From contig DIZU01000069.1 in NCBI GenBank assembly GCA_002429455.1, forward strand, positions 11,318-22,775: a DNA stretch of 11,458 nucleotides. The letters are read 5' to 3'. Made by a program: the position numbers and the translations under genes. Of the stretch, positions 1-7,458 are shown piece by piece. This DNA is from Methylotenera sp. UBA6020. GTDB lineage: Bacteria; Pseudomonadota; Gammaproteobacteria; Burkholderiales; Methylophilaceae. The notes beneath the pieces were generated by a model. It was not told the DNA's origin and did no database searches. It worked only from the letters and a program-made list of their open reading frames with translations. How positions within the stretch are numbered: position 1 is the stretch's first letter; every line of letters starts with the position of its first letter.

Positions 1-354
1 GATTTAGAAAAAATTGCGCTTGAAGTCATTCAAATGCACCCTGAATACCATGTCGTATTAGATTCACCGGAGCGTTACAAGCATCAGCAATATTTTCCTG
101 AGATGGGTGAAACCAACCCATTTTTGCATTTGAGCTTACATTTATCGGTGATTGAGCAAATCAGCATCAACCAACCCATAGGCATTCGTGAGGTTTATGA
201 TAAATTACGCCAACAATATAACGATGCTCATCTGGCGCAACATGATTTACTCGACTGCCTGGCCGAAACGATTTGGCAGGCGCAACGCAATAATGCACCA
301 TTGGATGCCGCAAACTATCTCAATTTATTAAAACAAAAATCAGGGAAAACTTGA
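1..354 (+). CDS. DUF1841 family protein, 3' part (5' end outside window)
   Basis: The reading frame is open from the first base, so the gene starts upstream; about 117 residues are visible. The visible part contains the pattern IALEVIxxHPEYHxxLDSPE, then a PFLHLSLHLSVIEQ block and a C-terminal stretch with LLDCLAETIWQAQRN. I recognise these as the DUF1841 family of small soluble proteobacterial proteins. The missing part would be about 25-30 N-terminal residues. The family has no established function that I know of. There is no signal peptide or membrane segment in the visible part. Its TGA stop (352-354) lies only 2 nt before the preferred start of the sigma-factor gene, so the two are probably co-transcribed. 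The family call is fairly secure; any functional link to the sigma/metallophore genes is unproven and may be only positional. Confidence 0.85.
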   Translation, partial: DLEKIALEVIQMHPEYHVVLDSPERYKHQQYFPEMGETNPFLHLSLHLSVIEQISINQPIGIREVYDKLRQQYNDAHLAQHDLLDCLAETIWQAQRNNAPLDAANYLNLLKQKSGKT

Positions 355-356
355 TA

Positions 357-911
357 ATGGCAAATATAAACGATTGGCTTAATGAACATGGCGATTACTT
401 GTATCGCTTTGCACTGGCAAGATTACGTAACCCGCATCAAGCCGAAGATGCTGTGCAAGAAACCATGCTGGCCGCCATTAAAAGCCATAGTTTTGCGGGC
501 GAGTCGTCAGCGCGCACCTGGCTGACAGGCATACTCAAACATAAAATTATTGACCTGCAACGTAAACAGATTCGCGAACAGCCGCTGTCTGATGTAGTTG
601 ATCTAGATGCATCGGATACCAGCATGGATGATTTCTTTGACAAAAGCGGTCATTGGATTGACCGTCCGCAAGCATGGGACATGCCGGATAACGCCCTTGA
701 ACAGAAGCAGTTTTTACAAATCCTGAGTGAGTGCATGGATAAACTACCGGCTAAATTGGCCGCAATTTTCATGATGCGTGATGTAAACGAACTGGATAAT
801 GAAAACATTTGTAAGGCACTGAATATTACGACGACCAATGCTTGGGTGATGTTGTATAGAGCTAGGATGGGATTAAGAAAGTGTCTAGAGATGCATTGGG
901 TTACAGGGTAA
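357..911 (+). CDS. ECF-type sigma-70 family RNA polymerase sigma factor
   Basis: A 184-residue alternative sigma factor that should direct RNA polymerase to a small regulon, most simply the metallophore genes just downstream. Region 2 spans about residues 10-75, with the core-binding and -10 motif around RNPHQAEDAVQETML and the helix SARTWLTGILKHKIIDLQR. Region 4 spans about 115-180, with LPAKLAAIFMMRDV and the helix-turn-helix NICKALNITTTNAWVMLYRAR. The linker is long and acidic and includes FDKSGHW and a Pro/Trp-rich patch (about 93-110), a feature of a subset of ECF sigmas. Start: a TTG at 351 would overlap the upstream stop. The ATG at 357 has AGGGA at 342-346 at a normal distance and is preferred. 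The gene is followed after 13 nt by its likely anti-sigma factor. Family call is firm; the target promoters are inferred. Confidence 0.93.
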   Translation: MANINDWLNEHGDYLYRFALARLRNPHQAEDAVQETMLAAIKSHSFAGESSARTWLTGILKHKIIDLQRKQIREQPLSDVVDLDASDTSMDDFFDKSGHWIDRPQAWDMPDNALEQKQFLQILSECMDKLPAKLAAIFMMRDVNELDNENICKALNITTTNAWVMLYRARMGLRKCLEMHWVTG

Positions 912-924
912 AGGAAAAAGATTA

Positions 925-1176
925 ATGCTTAAATGTAAACAAGCCAGCCAACTCATTTCACAGTCTTTAGATCGTCCATTGTCATGGTTTGATCGGGTGC
1001 AGTTGAGGTTTCATCTTTTTATTTGCGATGCCTGTAACAGTTTTAATCGTCAATTAAATCAATTACGTGCTGCAGTGCAACGCATCACTCAACACACTGA
1101 AAATGACAGCACTATACAGCTACCGTTAGAAGCAAAAGCCAGAATTACAAGCGCGATTGAATCTAAACATCACTAA
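925..1176 (+). CDS. Short zf-HC2 zinc-binding anti-sigma factor
   Basis: An 83-residue protein with the zinc anti-sigma signature: Cys4 near the N-terminus, then His30-x3-Cys34-x2-Cys37 (HLFICDAC). In this family these residues bind zinc, and the domain holds a partner ECF sigma inactive until a signal (oxidation, metal exchange) releases it. The helix before the motif (LSWFDRVQLRFHL) matches the usual LS..D....RLHL pattern. There is no transmembrane segment, so it should be cytoplasmic; the C-terminal half is polar and probably helical. It follows the sigma gene by 13 nt, with AAGGA at 911-915 as ribosome-binding site, which fits a sigma/anti-sigma pair. A role sensing copper or thiol-reactive stress is inferred from the metallophore genes next door, not seen in the sequence. 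Confidence 0.85.
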   Translation: MLKCKQASQLISQSLDRPLSWFDRVQLRFHLFICDACNSFNRQLNQLRAAVQRITQHTENDSTIQLPLEAKARITSAIESKHH

Positions 1177-1186
1177 ATGCCGTATA
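1158..1186 (+). promoter_or_regulatory. Speculative ECF-type promoter ahead of hvfA
   Basis: TGAATC (1158-1163) and CGTATA (1181-1186) are separated by exactly 17 bp. The CGT-type -10 resembles elements read by ECF sigmas. It would overlap the last codons of the anti-sigma gene and drive hvfA. The match is by eye only, and I have no second copy in the window to compare with. Confidence 0.2.
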
Positions 1187-1203
1187 AATTAAAGCATTAC
1201 ATT

Positions 1204-1220
1204 GCACTATAAATTAGTGC
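1204..1220 (+). repeat. Small perfect hairpin in the anti-sigma/hvfA gap
   Basis: GCACTA (1204-1209) and TAGTGC (1215-1220) form a perfect 6-bp inverted repeat around the loop TAAAT. It lies in the 83-bp gap 40 nt before the hvfA start. No T-run follows, so it is not a standard terminator. It could be an operator half-site pair or a 5'-leader hairpin. The 9-bp word TATAAATTA occurs both at 1183-1191 and at 1208-1216, the second copy overlapping the hairpin. Confidence 0.45.
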
Positions 1221-1259
1221 TCTTAAAAATACTTATCTCACATTATTAAAGGGCTTACC

Positions 1260-1592
1260 ATGAATAAAACTCAAAAAACTATCGCACTTGCTATCGGTGG
1301 TGCATTCGTCTTATCAATCGCAGTAACCTCAGTTAACGCAGCAACAAATCCATTTGCCATCAAGTCACTTGCTAGCGGTTATCAAATTGCAGATAATGAC
1401 AGCAAAATGAAAGATGGCAAATGCAGTACTGGTAAATGCGGTGTAAACAAAAAAGCGGCAATGGAAAAAGCAGCAGAGATGGATAAATCTAAAGAAGGTT
1501 CATGCAGCGCAGCAAAAATGAAAGAAGGTGCTTGTAGCGCTGAAATGAAAAAAGGCGCTGAAGAAAAAATGAAAGAAAGCCCGGCTAAATAA
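1260..1592 (+). CDS. hvfA: HvfA-like RiPP metallophore precursor peptide, secreted
   Basis: A 110-residue Cys-containing precursor. Residues 1-27 are a clear Sec signal peptide (K3/K6, a hydrophobic run about 8-25, likely cleavage after VNA27). The mature start (NPFAIKSLASGYQIA, 30-44) matches the conserved segment of HvfA-type precursors. A Lys/Glu/Ala-rich low-complexity tail follows. Its four cysteines are C55 (DGKCS), C60 (TGKCG), C82 (EGSCS) and C92 (EGACS). In known Hvf systems the Cys in EGKCG repeats are converted by the DUF692/DUF2063 pair to oxazolone/thioamide groups that bind copper. Here no motif is exactly EGKCG. AAAGGG at 1248-1253 gives a good ribosome-binding site 6 nt before the ATG. 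The modifying enzymes are encoded 48 nt downstream. The gene family is well supported by context plus signal and motifs; modification of these particular Cys is inferred. Confidence 0.85.
   Translation: MNKTQKTIALAIGGAFVLSIAVTSVNAATNPFAIKSLASGYQIADNDSKMKDGKCSTGKCGVNKKAAMEKAAEMDKSKEGSCSAAKMKEGACSAEMKKGAEEKMKESPAK
1491..1550 (+). repeat. Imperfect 30-bp tandem duplication in the hvfA core
   Basis: Codons 78-87 (KEGSCSAAKM) and 88-97 (KEGACSAEMK) are two adjacent 10-residue units, each with one Cys in an EGxCS setting. An earlier five-residue pair, DGKCS/TGKCG, lies at 1413-1442. The core appears to have grown by short tandem duplication. Confidence 0.6.
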
Positions 1593-1640
1593 GGTTAATT
1601 TAGTCGCTGATTTAGTTAGATTGTAATTCAGACTCCTCAC

Positions 1641-2531
1641 ATGACTATATTCAATCATGCGGAATCTAAAATTAGCGGTGTGGGTTTGGGGTTAAAGCGG
1701 GAGCTGATACCTCAAATCCAAACTGCTTTTGGTCAAACGCATATTGCCAATATTAATTTCGTCGAAATTGCGCCTGAAAACTGGATTGATGCTGGCGGAA
1801 AAACTGCCAAACAACTAGATTGGTTCGTAGAGCGCTATCCCATTGCTTGTCACGGTTTATGTTTGTCTCTTGGTGGTTTAAGTCCGCTCAATACTGTTTT
1901 TTTGCAGCAAGTAAAAAAATTTCTGCATCAATATAACATTCCACTTTATACAGAACATTTAAGTTACTCGACTGACGGCTACAATGGCCAGCAAGGCTAT
2001 TTGTATGATCTGCTGCCAATCCCGTTTACTGAAGAAGCCGTACATTATGTGGCGCAGCGTATACGTCAAACGCAGGATATTCTGGGTCAGCGAATTGCCA
2101 TAGAAAACACCTCCTTTTATGTCAAAGCGCCAATATCCACCATGGATGAGTTAACGTTTCTTAACGCGGTACTAACAGAAGCCGATTGTTTTTTACATCT
2201 GGACATCAATAACATTTACGTGAATAGCATAAATTTTGGTTTTGATGCACATGAATTCTTACGCGGCATTCCTGGCGAACGCATTGTATATGGCCACGTT
2301 GCAGGTCACTATCAACAAAAACCGGACTTATTGATCGATACGCATGGCGAAGATGTGATTGACCCGGTATGGGCATTGCTGGAAAGTGCCTATCAACTTT
2401 TTGGGACTTTCCCGACATTGCTGGAACGCGACAACAACATACCACCACTTGAGTTATTGATGAGTGAAGTGAATAAGACTGCTACTTTGCAAAGTAATTA
2501 CATTCAACATCAACAAGCCTCGGTTACGTAG
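1641..2531 (+). CDS. hvfB: HvfB/BufB-like DUF692 multinuclear iron enzyme (MbnB family)
   Basis: A 296-residue TIM-barrel-type DUF692 protein. This family uses a two- or three-iron centre and O2 to rearrange cysteines in a precursor peptide, working as a heterodimer with the downstream DUF2063 protein. The family's conserved blocks occur in order: GVGLGLKRE (13-21), VEIAPENW (41-48), CHGLCLSLGG (70-79), TEHLSYS (104-110), IAIENTSFY (152-160), LHLDINNIYVNS (185-196), YGHVAGH (217-223), DTHGEDVIDPVW (233-244) and LLERDNN (260-266). The likely metal ligands among these (H71, E105/H106, E155/N156, D188, H219, H223, H235, D241, E262/D264) all appear intact. There is no signal peptide, so modification should occur in the cytoplasm before export. 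I see no good Shine-Dalgarno before the ATG, so its translation may be weak. It sits between the precursor gene and hvfC, the canonical order. Confidence 0.95.
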   Translation: MTIFNHAESKISGVGLGLKRELIPQIQTAFGQTHIANINFVEIAPENWIDAGGKTAKQLDWFVERYPIACHGLCLSLGGLSPLNTVFLQQVKKFLHQYNIPLYTEHLSYSTDGYNGQQGYLYDLLPIPFTEEAVHYVAQRIRQTQDILGQRIAIENTSFYVKAPISTMDELTFLNAVLTEADCFLHLDINNIYVNSINFGFDAHEFLRGIPGERIVYGHVAGHYQQKPDLLIDTHGEDVIDPVWALLESAYQLFGTFPTLLERDNNIPPLELLMSEVNKTATLQSNYIQHQQASVT

Positions 2532-2545
2532 CTGCACGGATTAGC

Positions 2546-3334
2546 ATGACAAAAGATTTACCTAGCTTTCAACGTTATCAACAAGAATTCTGCGCCTACA
2601 TTCGCGACCCTATACACCAGCCACGGCCGAAAAACGTACCCGCCAAGCGCATGGCGGTATATAAAGAAATTGTGTTTAATAATCTCTTTGAATCGGTTTC
2701 AGCCTGCTTCCCGGTCGCACAACAAGTATTAGGTAAACGTGCCTGGCTAAACCTGGTACGTGGATTTCTGCGTGAACATTCGGCGAATAGTCCGATTTTT
2801 CGCAAGATTCCTGAAGAGTTTCTCAGTTTTTTAGCTAGTCAAACTCATCTATTCTTTACAAATCTACCGCCATATCTGGAATGTCTCTGTCATTACGAAT
2901 GGATGGAACTATTCGTTTCTTCCATGGTAATTTCCTCAGATGAGACAGCAGTCAATGTACGAAAAATAAATTCTTTAGATAATTTACTTGCCGGTCAACC
3001 AGCGTTTACACCGACGATGCAATTGCTTAATTACGAGTATGCCGTACAAAAAATCTCGCCTCGTTATAAACCTCAAGAGAAAGTGGGCACGCAGCTTTTG
3101 CTCTACCGCGATGCTGAATATACCATTAAATTTATTGAGTTGAATCCTGTGACGTACCGGCTGATTGAGTTGCTGCAGCAGCAAGAAACGACTAGTAAGC
3201 AGGCACTTACTATGGTTGCCAATGAACTGAATCACCCTCAACCAGAGAGCGTGATTCAGTTTGGACTAGAAATCTTAGAGGGCTTGAGAAACCAAGGGAT
3301 CATCCTTGGTGTTTACAACATGGCGAATAAATAA
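2546..3334 (+). CDS. hvfC: HvfC/BufC-like DUF2063 partner protein
   Basis: A 262-residue partner of the DUF692 enzyme, believed to recruit the precursor peptide. The N-terminal DUF2063 domain (about 5-96) shows its usual landmarks: FQRYQQEFCAYIRDP, R35/Y39 in KRMAVYKEIVFNNL, FPVAQQVLG (55-63), W67, LVRGFLREHSANSP and IPEEFLSFL. A middle block, YLECLCHYEWMEL (110-122), matches the second conserved helix of the family. The C-terminal part (about 150-255) includes LNPVTYRLIELLQQ and should be the small peptide-recognition-like domain. It starts 14 nt after hvfB and is clearly in the same operon. The gene ends 7 bp from the convergent DUF1289 gene. No terminator is evident, and no DoxX-type (HvfD) gene follows. 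Confidence 0.92.
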   Translation: MTKDLPSFQRYQQEFCAYIRDPIHQPRPKNVPAKRMAVYKEIVFNNLFESVSACFPVAQQVLGKRAWLNLVRGFLREHSANSPIFRKIPEEFLSFLASQTHLFFTNLPPYLECLCHYEWMELFVSSMVISSDETAVNVRKINSLDNLLAGQPAFTPTMQLLNYEYAVQKISPRYKPQEKVGTQLLLYRDAEYTIKFIELNPVTYRLIELLQQQETTSKQALTMVANELNHPQPESVIQFGLEILEGLRNQGIILGVYNMANK

Positions 3335-3341
3335 AGCAAAG

Positions 3342-3542
3342 CTAGTCGTCAAAATTGGCCGTCTGCAACTGCCGTTCTTCTAGCGTTACCAGTAAGTCGG
3401 TTTGTTCACCTTGGCTCATATCCCACCAACCTTTAATTTCATCGATGGTCCGATAGCAGCCTTGGCACAAGCCACTCAAATCATCTATTGCACATACACT
3501 AATACAAGGTGATTTAATCTCGAGTTGCGTGTTTTCTGACAT
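3342..3542 (-). CDS. DUF1289 family small cysteine-rich protein
   Basis: A 66-residue protein with the DUF1289 signature SPCISVCAIDDLSGLCQGCYRTIDEI: Cys13, Cys17, Cys26 and Cys29 in a C-x3-C-x8-C-x2-C array, followed by a conserved Trp-containing segment (IKGWWDMS). The four cysteines suggest a small metal-binding fold; the biochemical role of the family is not established. The ATG at 3542-3540 is preferred over an in-frame TTG at 3551. Neither has a strong ribosome-binding site. It lies 63 bp downstream of secA on the same strand and may be read from secA transcription. It converges with hvfC with a 7-bp gap. Confidence 0.85.
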   Translation of the reverse strand: MSENTQLEIKSPCISVCAIDDLSGLCQGCYRTIDEIKGWWDMSQGEQTDLLVTLEERQLQTANFDD

Positions 3543-3584
3543 TGGTTCCAACCATTCACTTCATTAACATAATGGGTTAAATTC

Positions 3585-3609
3585 TTAATACTTTTATTTA
3601 CAGTATTAA
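3585..3609 (-). repeat. AT-rich inverted repeat at the secA stop codon (possible weak terminator)
   Basis: TTAATACT (3585-3592) and AGTATTAA (3602-3609) form a perfect 8-bp inverted repeat with a 9-nt loop. One arm overlaps the secA TAA stop. No T-run follows on the minus strand, and the stem is AT-rich, so it would be at best a weak terminator or an mRNA-end stabiliser between secA and the DUF1289 gene. Confidence 0.45.
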
Positions 3610-6332
3610 TTTAAGACACCGTGGCATTGCTTGTATTTTTTACCTGACCCACATGGGCAAGGATCATTACGTCCGACCTTGACCCCATCACGGATTACCG
3701 GCTGGGTGGTTAGTATTGCTTGACCATCTTCAGGGCCTACCACGGCTAAAGCTTCAGCATAGTCCGCATGTTGATATTGCACATTTTCCACTTCTACTGG
3801 CTTTTCAACCGCTTCAACGTCTGCTTCCGTTTTTACCTGCACCAGCATAGTGACTTTGGTGACTTCACTTTTCACCGTATTCAGCAAACCTTCAAACAGC
3901 TCAAATGCTTCGCGCTTATATTCTTGCTTAGGATTTTTTTGCGCATATGAACGCAAATGAATGCCTTGGCGCAAATGATCCAACGCAGCCAGATGCTCAC
4001 GCCAATGGTTATCCAGGCTTTGCAGCATCACAGAGCGCTCAAACTGCCGCATAATCTCGGCACTGGCCTGTTGCTCTTTAGCGGTATAGGTGCTGTCGGC
4101 CGCCTCTAAAATACGTTCGCGTAGGGTTTCTTCGTGCAAATCTGGATTATCTTCCAACATTTTTTGCAATGGAATTTCTAAGCCAGCTTCTATCTTCAAC
4201 TCTTTTTCTAAACTAGGCACATCCCATAATTCCTCCACGCTATTGGGCGGAATATGCGTCGCAATCATACTGGCAAGCACATCATCGCGCATGGCTTTGA
4301 TTGTTTCCGCGACATCGGCCGCTTCTAACAACTCATTGCGCTGCTCGTAAATCACTTTACGCTGGTCGTTGGCGACATCATCGTATTCGAGCAATTGTTT
4401 ACGAATATCAAAGTTACGACCTTCAACTTTACGCTGTGCATTTTCAATCGCACGCGTGACCCACGGATGCTCAATTGCCTCACCATCTGGCATATTGAGC
4501 TTTTCCATGATGGCTGAAACACGATCAGATGCAAAAATACGCAGTAATTGATCTTCTAATGAAAGATAAAAGCGGCTAGAGCCAGCATCGCCTTGGCGAC
4601 CTGAACGACCGCGTAACTGATTATCCACGCGACGCGACTCATGGCGCTCAGTCCCAATAATATGCAAGCCACCGGCGGCTAACACGCCATCATGCCTAAG
4701 CTTCCATGCGGCTTTAATCTCGGCGATACGCGCCTCTTTTTGCGCATCAGTTAAGGCTTCATCGGCATGTACCAATGCGATATCTGGTTCAGGATTACCA
4801 CCCAGCACAATATCGGTACCGCGACCCGCCATATTGGTGGCAATCGTGATCACGCTTGGCTGACCGGCTTGTACAATAATGTGTGCTTCGCGTTCATGCT
4901 GTTTTGCATTGAGCACTTGATGTTCTAAATTCGCTTCCGTCAGCAATTTAGAAATCAGCTCCGAGTTTTCAATGGAAGTAGTACCGACTAATACCGGTTG
5001 CCCACGGCTTTGACAGTCTTTGATGTCTAAAATCACTGCTTCGTACTTCTCCCGCGCGGTACGATACACTTTATCCATATTATCTATACGCTGCATCGGG
5101 CGGTGCGTAGGAATAACAACGGTTTCCAGGTTGTAAATCTGATTAAACTCATAAGCTTCAGTATCTGCCGTACCGGTCATACCTGACAGCTTGGTGTACA
5201 TACGGAAATAGTTTTGAAAGGTAATAGAGGCGAGCGTTTGGTTTTCTTTTTGAATCTCAACGCCTTCTTTGGCTTCAACCGCTTGGTGTAAGCCATCTGA
5301 CCAACGACGGCCAGACATCATGCGACCCGTAAATTCATCCACAATAATCACTTCACCATCACGCACTACATAGTGCTGATCTCTATGGTAAAGATTACGC
5401 GCGCGTAACGATGCGTACAAATGATGCACCAGCGTAATGTTGGCCGCCTCGTATAAACTTGAACCTTCCGGTAGCAGACCTGCTTCTGTGAGCAAACCTT
5501 CTGCATGCTCATGCCCTTGTTCGGACATCACCACATTTTGGCCTTTTTCATCTACCCAAAAGTCACCAGTGCCCTCTTCTTCAGCTTGCGGCACTAATTT
5601 TGCGGCAACAACGTTAATTTGGTTATACAGCGCCACGCTATCATCCGCCTGGCCTGAAATAATCAATGGCGTACGTGCCTCATCAATTAAAATCGAATCG
5701 ACCTCATCAATCAAAGCGTAATTCAGACCACGCTGCACGCGCTCAGCGATGGTGTAAACCATGTTATCGCGCAGATAGTCAAATCCGTATTCATTGTTGG
5801 TACCGTATGTGATATCGGCAGCATAGGCTTGACGCTTAGCCTCGCTTGGCATTTGCGATAAATTGATACCGATTGTCAATCCCAAAAACTGGTAAAGACG
5901 CCCCATCCACTCCGCATCACGTTTGGCCAGATAATCATTCACGGTAATGACATGAACGCCCTTGCCGGTTAAAGCATTCAAGTAGGTTGGCAAAGTCGCC
6001 ACCAGCGTTTTACCCTCACCCGTACGCATTTCAGCAATTTTGCCCGCATGTAGCACCATGCCGCCGATGAGTTGCACATCAAAATGGCGCATGCCCAATA
6101 TACGGTGGCTACCTTCACGCACCACTGCAAAAGCTTCAGGTAACAGTTGGTCCAGACTTTCGCCATTGGTATAACGTTGTTTGAACTCAGCAGTTTTCGC
6201 TTTAAGCGCTTCATCTGTCAAAGCCTGCATGGCGGGCTCTAGCGCATTAATTAGATGTACTTTTTGTGCATATTGTTTAACTAGCCTGTCGTTACGGCTA
6301 CCGAATAATTTTTTGAACAACGTGGATATCAT
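3606..6332 (-). CDS. secA: Preprotein translocase ATPase SecA
   Basis: The motor ATPase of the Sec pathway: it binds preproteins and pushes them through SecYEG at the inner membrane. At 908 residues it is full length (E. coli SecA is 901). Visible landmarks: N-terminal [12 protein letters not shown]; Walker A MRTGEGKT with K108; DEVD Walker B with D209/E210; [13 protein letters not shown] (215-227); the specificity-domain region (about 225-370); [16 protein letters not shown] and [11 protein letters not shown] in the second ATPase lobe; [22 protein letters not shown] in the scaffold domain; and the C-terminal zinc motif [14 protein letters not shown] with C892, C894, C903 and H904. The linker before the zinc motif is acidic and variable, as usual. 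It is downstream of the M23 gene on the same strand, with 187 bp between. Its export role applies to the secreted HvfA precursor as to all Sec substrates. Nothing looks damaged. Confidence 0.99.
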   Translation of the reverse strand: MISTLFKKLFGSRNDRLVKQYAQKVHLINALEPAMQALTDEALKAKTAEFKQRYTNGESLDQLLPEAFAVVREGSHRILGMRHFDVQLIGGMVLHAGKIAEMRTGEGKTLVATLPTYLNALTGKGVHVITVNDYLAKRDAEWMGRLYQFLGLTIGINLSQMPSEAKRQAYAADITYGTNNEYGFDYLRDNMVYTIAERVQRGLNYALIDEVDSILIDEARTPLIISGQADDSVALYNQINVVAAKLVPQAEEEGTGDFWVDEKGQNVVMSEQGHEHAEGLLTEAGLLPEGSSLYEAANITLVHHLYASLRARNLYHRDQHYVVRDGEVIIVDEFTGRMMSGRRWSDGLHQAVEAKEGVEIQKENQTLASITFQNYFRMYTKLSGMTGTADTEAYEFNQIYNLETVVIPTHRPMQRIDNMDKVYRTAREKYEAVILDIKDCQSRGQPVLVGTTSIENSELISKLLTEANLEHQVLNAKQHEREAHIIVQAGQPSVITIATNMAGRGTDIVLGGNPEPDIALVHADEALTDAQKEARIAEIKAAWKLRHDGVLAAGGLHIIGTERHESRRVDNQLRGRSGRQGDAGSSRFYLSLEDQLLRIFASDRVSAIMEKLNMPDGEAIEHPWVTRAIENAQRKVEGRNFDIRKQLLEYDDVANDQRKVIYEQRNELLEAADVAETIKAMRDDVLASMIATHIPPNSVEELWDVPSLEKELKIEAGLEIPLQKMLEDNPDLHEETLRERILEAADSTYTAKEQQASAEIMRQFERSVMLQSLDNHWREHLAALDHLRQGIHLRSYAQKNPKQEYKREAFELFEGLLNTVKSEVTKVTMLVQVKTEADVEAVEKPVEVENVQYQHADYAEALAVVGPEDGQAILTTQPVIRDGVKVGRNDPCPCGSGKKYKQCHGVLN

Positions 6333-6374
6333 GAAATGATTGACTTTCCGCTAGAGGATAAAATACTTTTTATA

Positions 6375-6380
6375 ATTATA
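6375..6380 (-). promoter_or_regulatory. Candidate -10 element for secA
   Basis: On the minus strand the 187-bp gap between the M23 gene and secA contains a perfect TATAAT, 43 nt before the secA start. No good -35 (TTGACA-like) sits 17 bp upstream of it, so the promoter is only tentative. The rest of the gap (6333-6519) shows no gene and no clear terminator; secA could also be read from the M23 gene. Confidence 0.35.
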
Positions 6381-6519
6381 TTGGATTGGAAATTTGAGAT
6401 TCTAGGGGTGAATGCCTAAGCACCAAGACCTAAAGATAAATATCAGGCTCCGAATGCTGGCGTTGAATAGTGATCAATAAATGAAGCATATAGTTTTAGT
6501 GGGGCTTACTTTCATTAAT

Positions 6520-7458
6520 TCAATTACTGGCATTAAGATATTTTCTAGGATCTAAAGCATTACCGTCCAACCTGATTTCGTAATGCAAATGCGGCCCAGT
6601 TGAACGGCCGGTACTACCAACTTCGGCGATTTTCTGCCCTTTTTCAACACGATCGCCAACCTTGACCACCAGCAATGAAGCATGTGCATAGCGTGTTTCC
6701 AGACCTGAGCCATGATCAATTTTGACAATTTTACCATAATCAGGCGTTTGCTCTGCAGCAGAAACAATACCGCCAGCCGCCGCATAGATTGGCGTACCTA
6801 CCGCGGCAGTGAAATCTAAACCCTCATGAAATGCTTTATGCCCATTAAACGGGTCTAACCGCCAACCAAAACTAGATGAATTATATGCAGCAGCCACCGG
6901 GCTGCTATTGGGCAATGTATCTTTCAATACACTTTGTTGTAACAATTTAGCTTCTAAATCACTTAAATGGTCTGTATCAAAGTCTACTTTTGCCATTAAC
7001 TCAGCAATTCTTTTTTGTAAATCTGTCTCAGATAACGGCGCACCTAGTAATGGTGCGTCTAGCACTAAAGGGCCACCACGATTAGGAGACAGTGCTTTGT
7101 TAAGGGCTGGATTAACATCCTGCCTGGTTCCTGCGGCATTATTAGGTGCTATTGCTTTTTCACCGGCCAATTTAGCCAAACGCTCACTTTGCGCATCTAA
7201 ACGCATGATACGCGCTTGCATCTCGCCTAATTGCATGGCATAAACATCCAGATGTTTTTGTGGATTGCTAAAAGAAAATTTAAGTTGCGCGGGAATCAAT
7301 GATTTCACCCCCTGTTGCGTAACGGACTCCTGTGGCACAATTAGCATCAAAGTAATGAAGGCGGGCAACACTATCAACGCGAGTACAATCATGCTCACTT
7401 GTAGCACTGATAGCGTTTTTGCTTTCGCCATTTTATTTGAGACAAAGATGATATTCAT
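6520..7458 (-). CDS. Membrane-anchored M23 (LytM-type) murein metallopeptidase
   Basis: A 312-residue protein with one N-terminal membrane anchor (about 17-42), so the rest should be periplasmic. Coiled-coil-like helices follow at about 68-100 and 142-178, separated by an Asn/Pro/Gly-rich linker. The C-terminal M23 domain (about 194-308) begins SSFGWRLDPFNG. It keeps all zinc and catalytic residues: H211 and D215 in FHEGLD, H259 in YAHAS, and H290/H292 in GPHLHYE. Intact catalytic residues suggest real peptidoglycan cross-link cleavage rather than a purely regulatory LytM factor. The ATG at 7458 has AGGA 5 nt upstream and is preferred over a TTG at 7491 that adds 11 residues. It is upstream of secA on the same strand and diverges from the DciA-like gene. 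An M23 gene beside secA is a common betaproteobacterial arrangement. Confidence 0.93.
   Translation of the reverse strand: MNIIFVSNKMAKAKTLSVLQVSMIVLALIVLPAFITLMLIVPQESVTQQGVKSLIPAQLKFSFSNPQKHLDVYAMQLGEMQARIMRLDAQSERLAKLAGEKAIAPNNAAGTRQDVNPALNKALSPNRGGPLVLDAPLLGAPLSETDLQKRIAELMAKVDFDTDHLSDLEAKLLQQSVLKDTLPNSSPVAAAYNSSSFGWRLDPFNGHKAFHEGLDFTAAVGTPIYAAAGGIVSAAEQTPDYGKIVKIDHGSGLETRYAHASLLVVKVGDRVEKGQKIAEVGSTGRSTGPHLHYEIRLDGNALDPRKYLNASN

Noticed and set aside
351..356. TTG start for the sigma factor
   Set aside because: It overlaps the upstream stop and sits only 4 nt after the AGGGA; the ATG at 357 has better spacing and is the usual start codon.
1641..3334. Methanobactin (mbn) biosynthesis cluster
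   Set aside because: The DUF692 protein is related to MbnB, but the partner is a DUF2063 protein of the HvfC type rather than MbnC, the precursor has a Sec signal peptide and Lys/Glu-rich tail, and no MbnT/MbnP genes are present.
5437..5721. Open frame antisense to secA
   Set aside because: It overlaps conserved secA coding sequence and has Ser-rich low-complexity composition typical of a shadow frame.
6333..6519. Small RNA or SecM-like regulator gene between the M23 gene and secA
   Set aside because: No open frame of useful size, no SecM-like arrest motif and no clear hairpin-plus-T-run was found.
6908..7243. Open frame antisense to the M23 peptidase gene
   Set aside because: The opposite strand encodes a coherent anchor, coiled coil and complete M23 domain; this frame shows no domain of its own.
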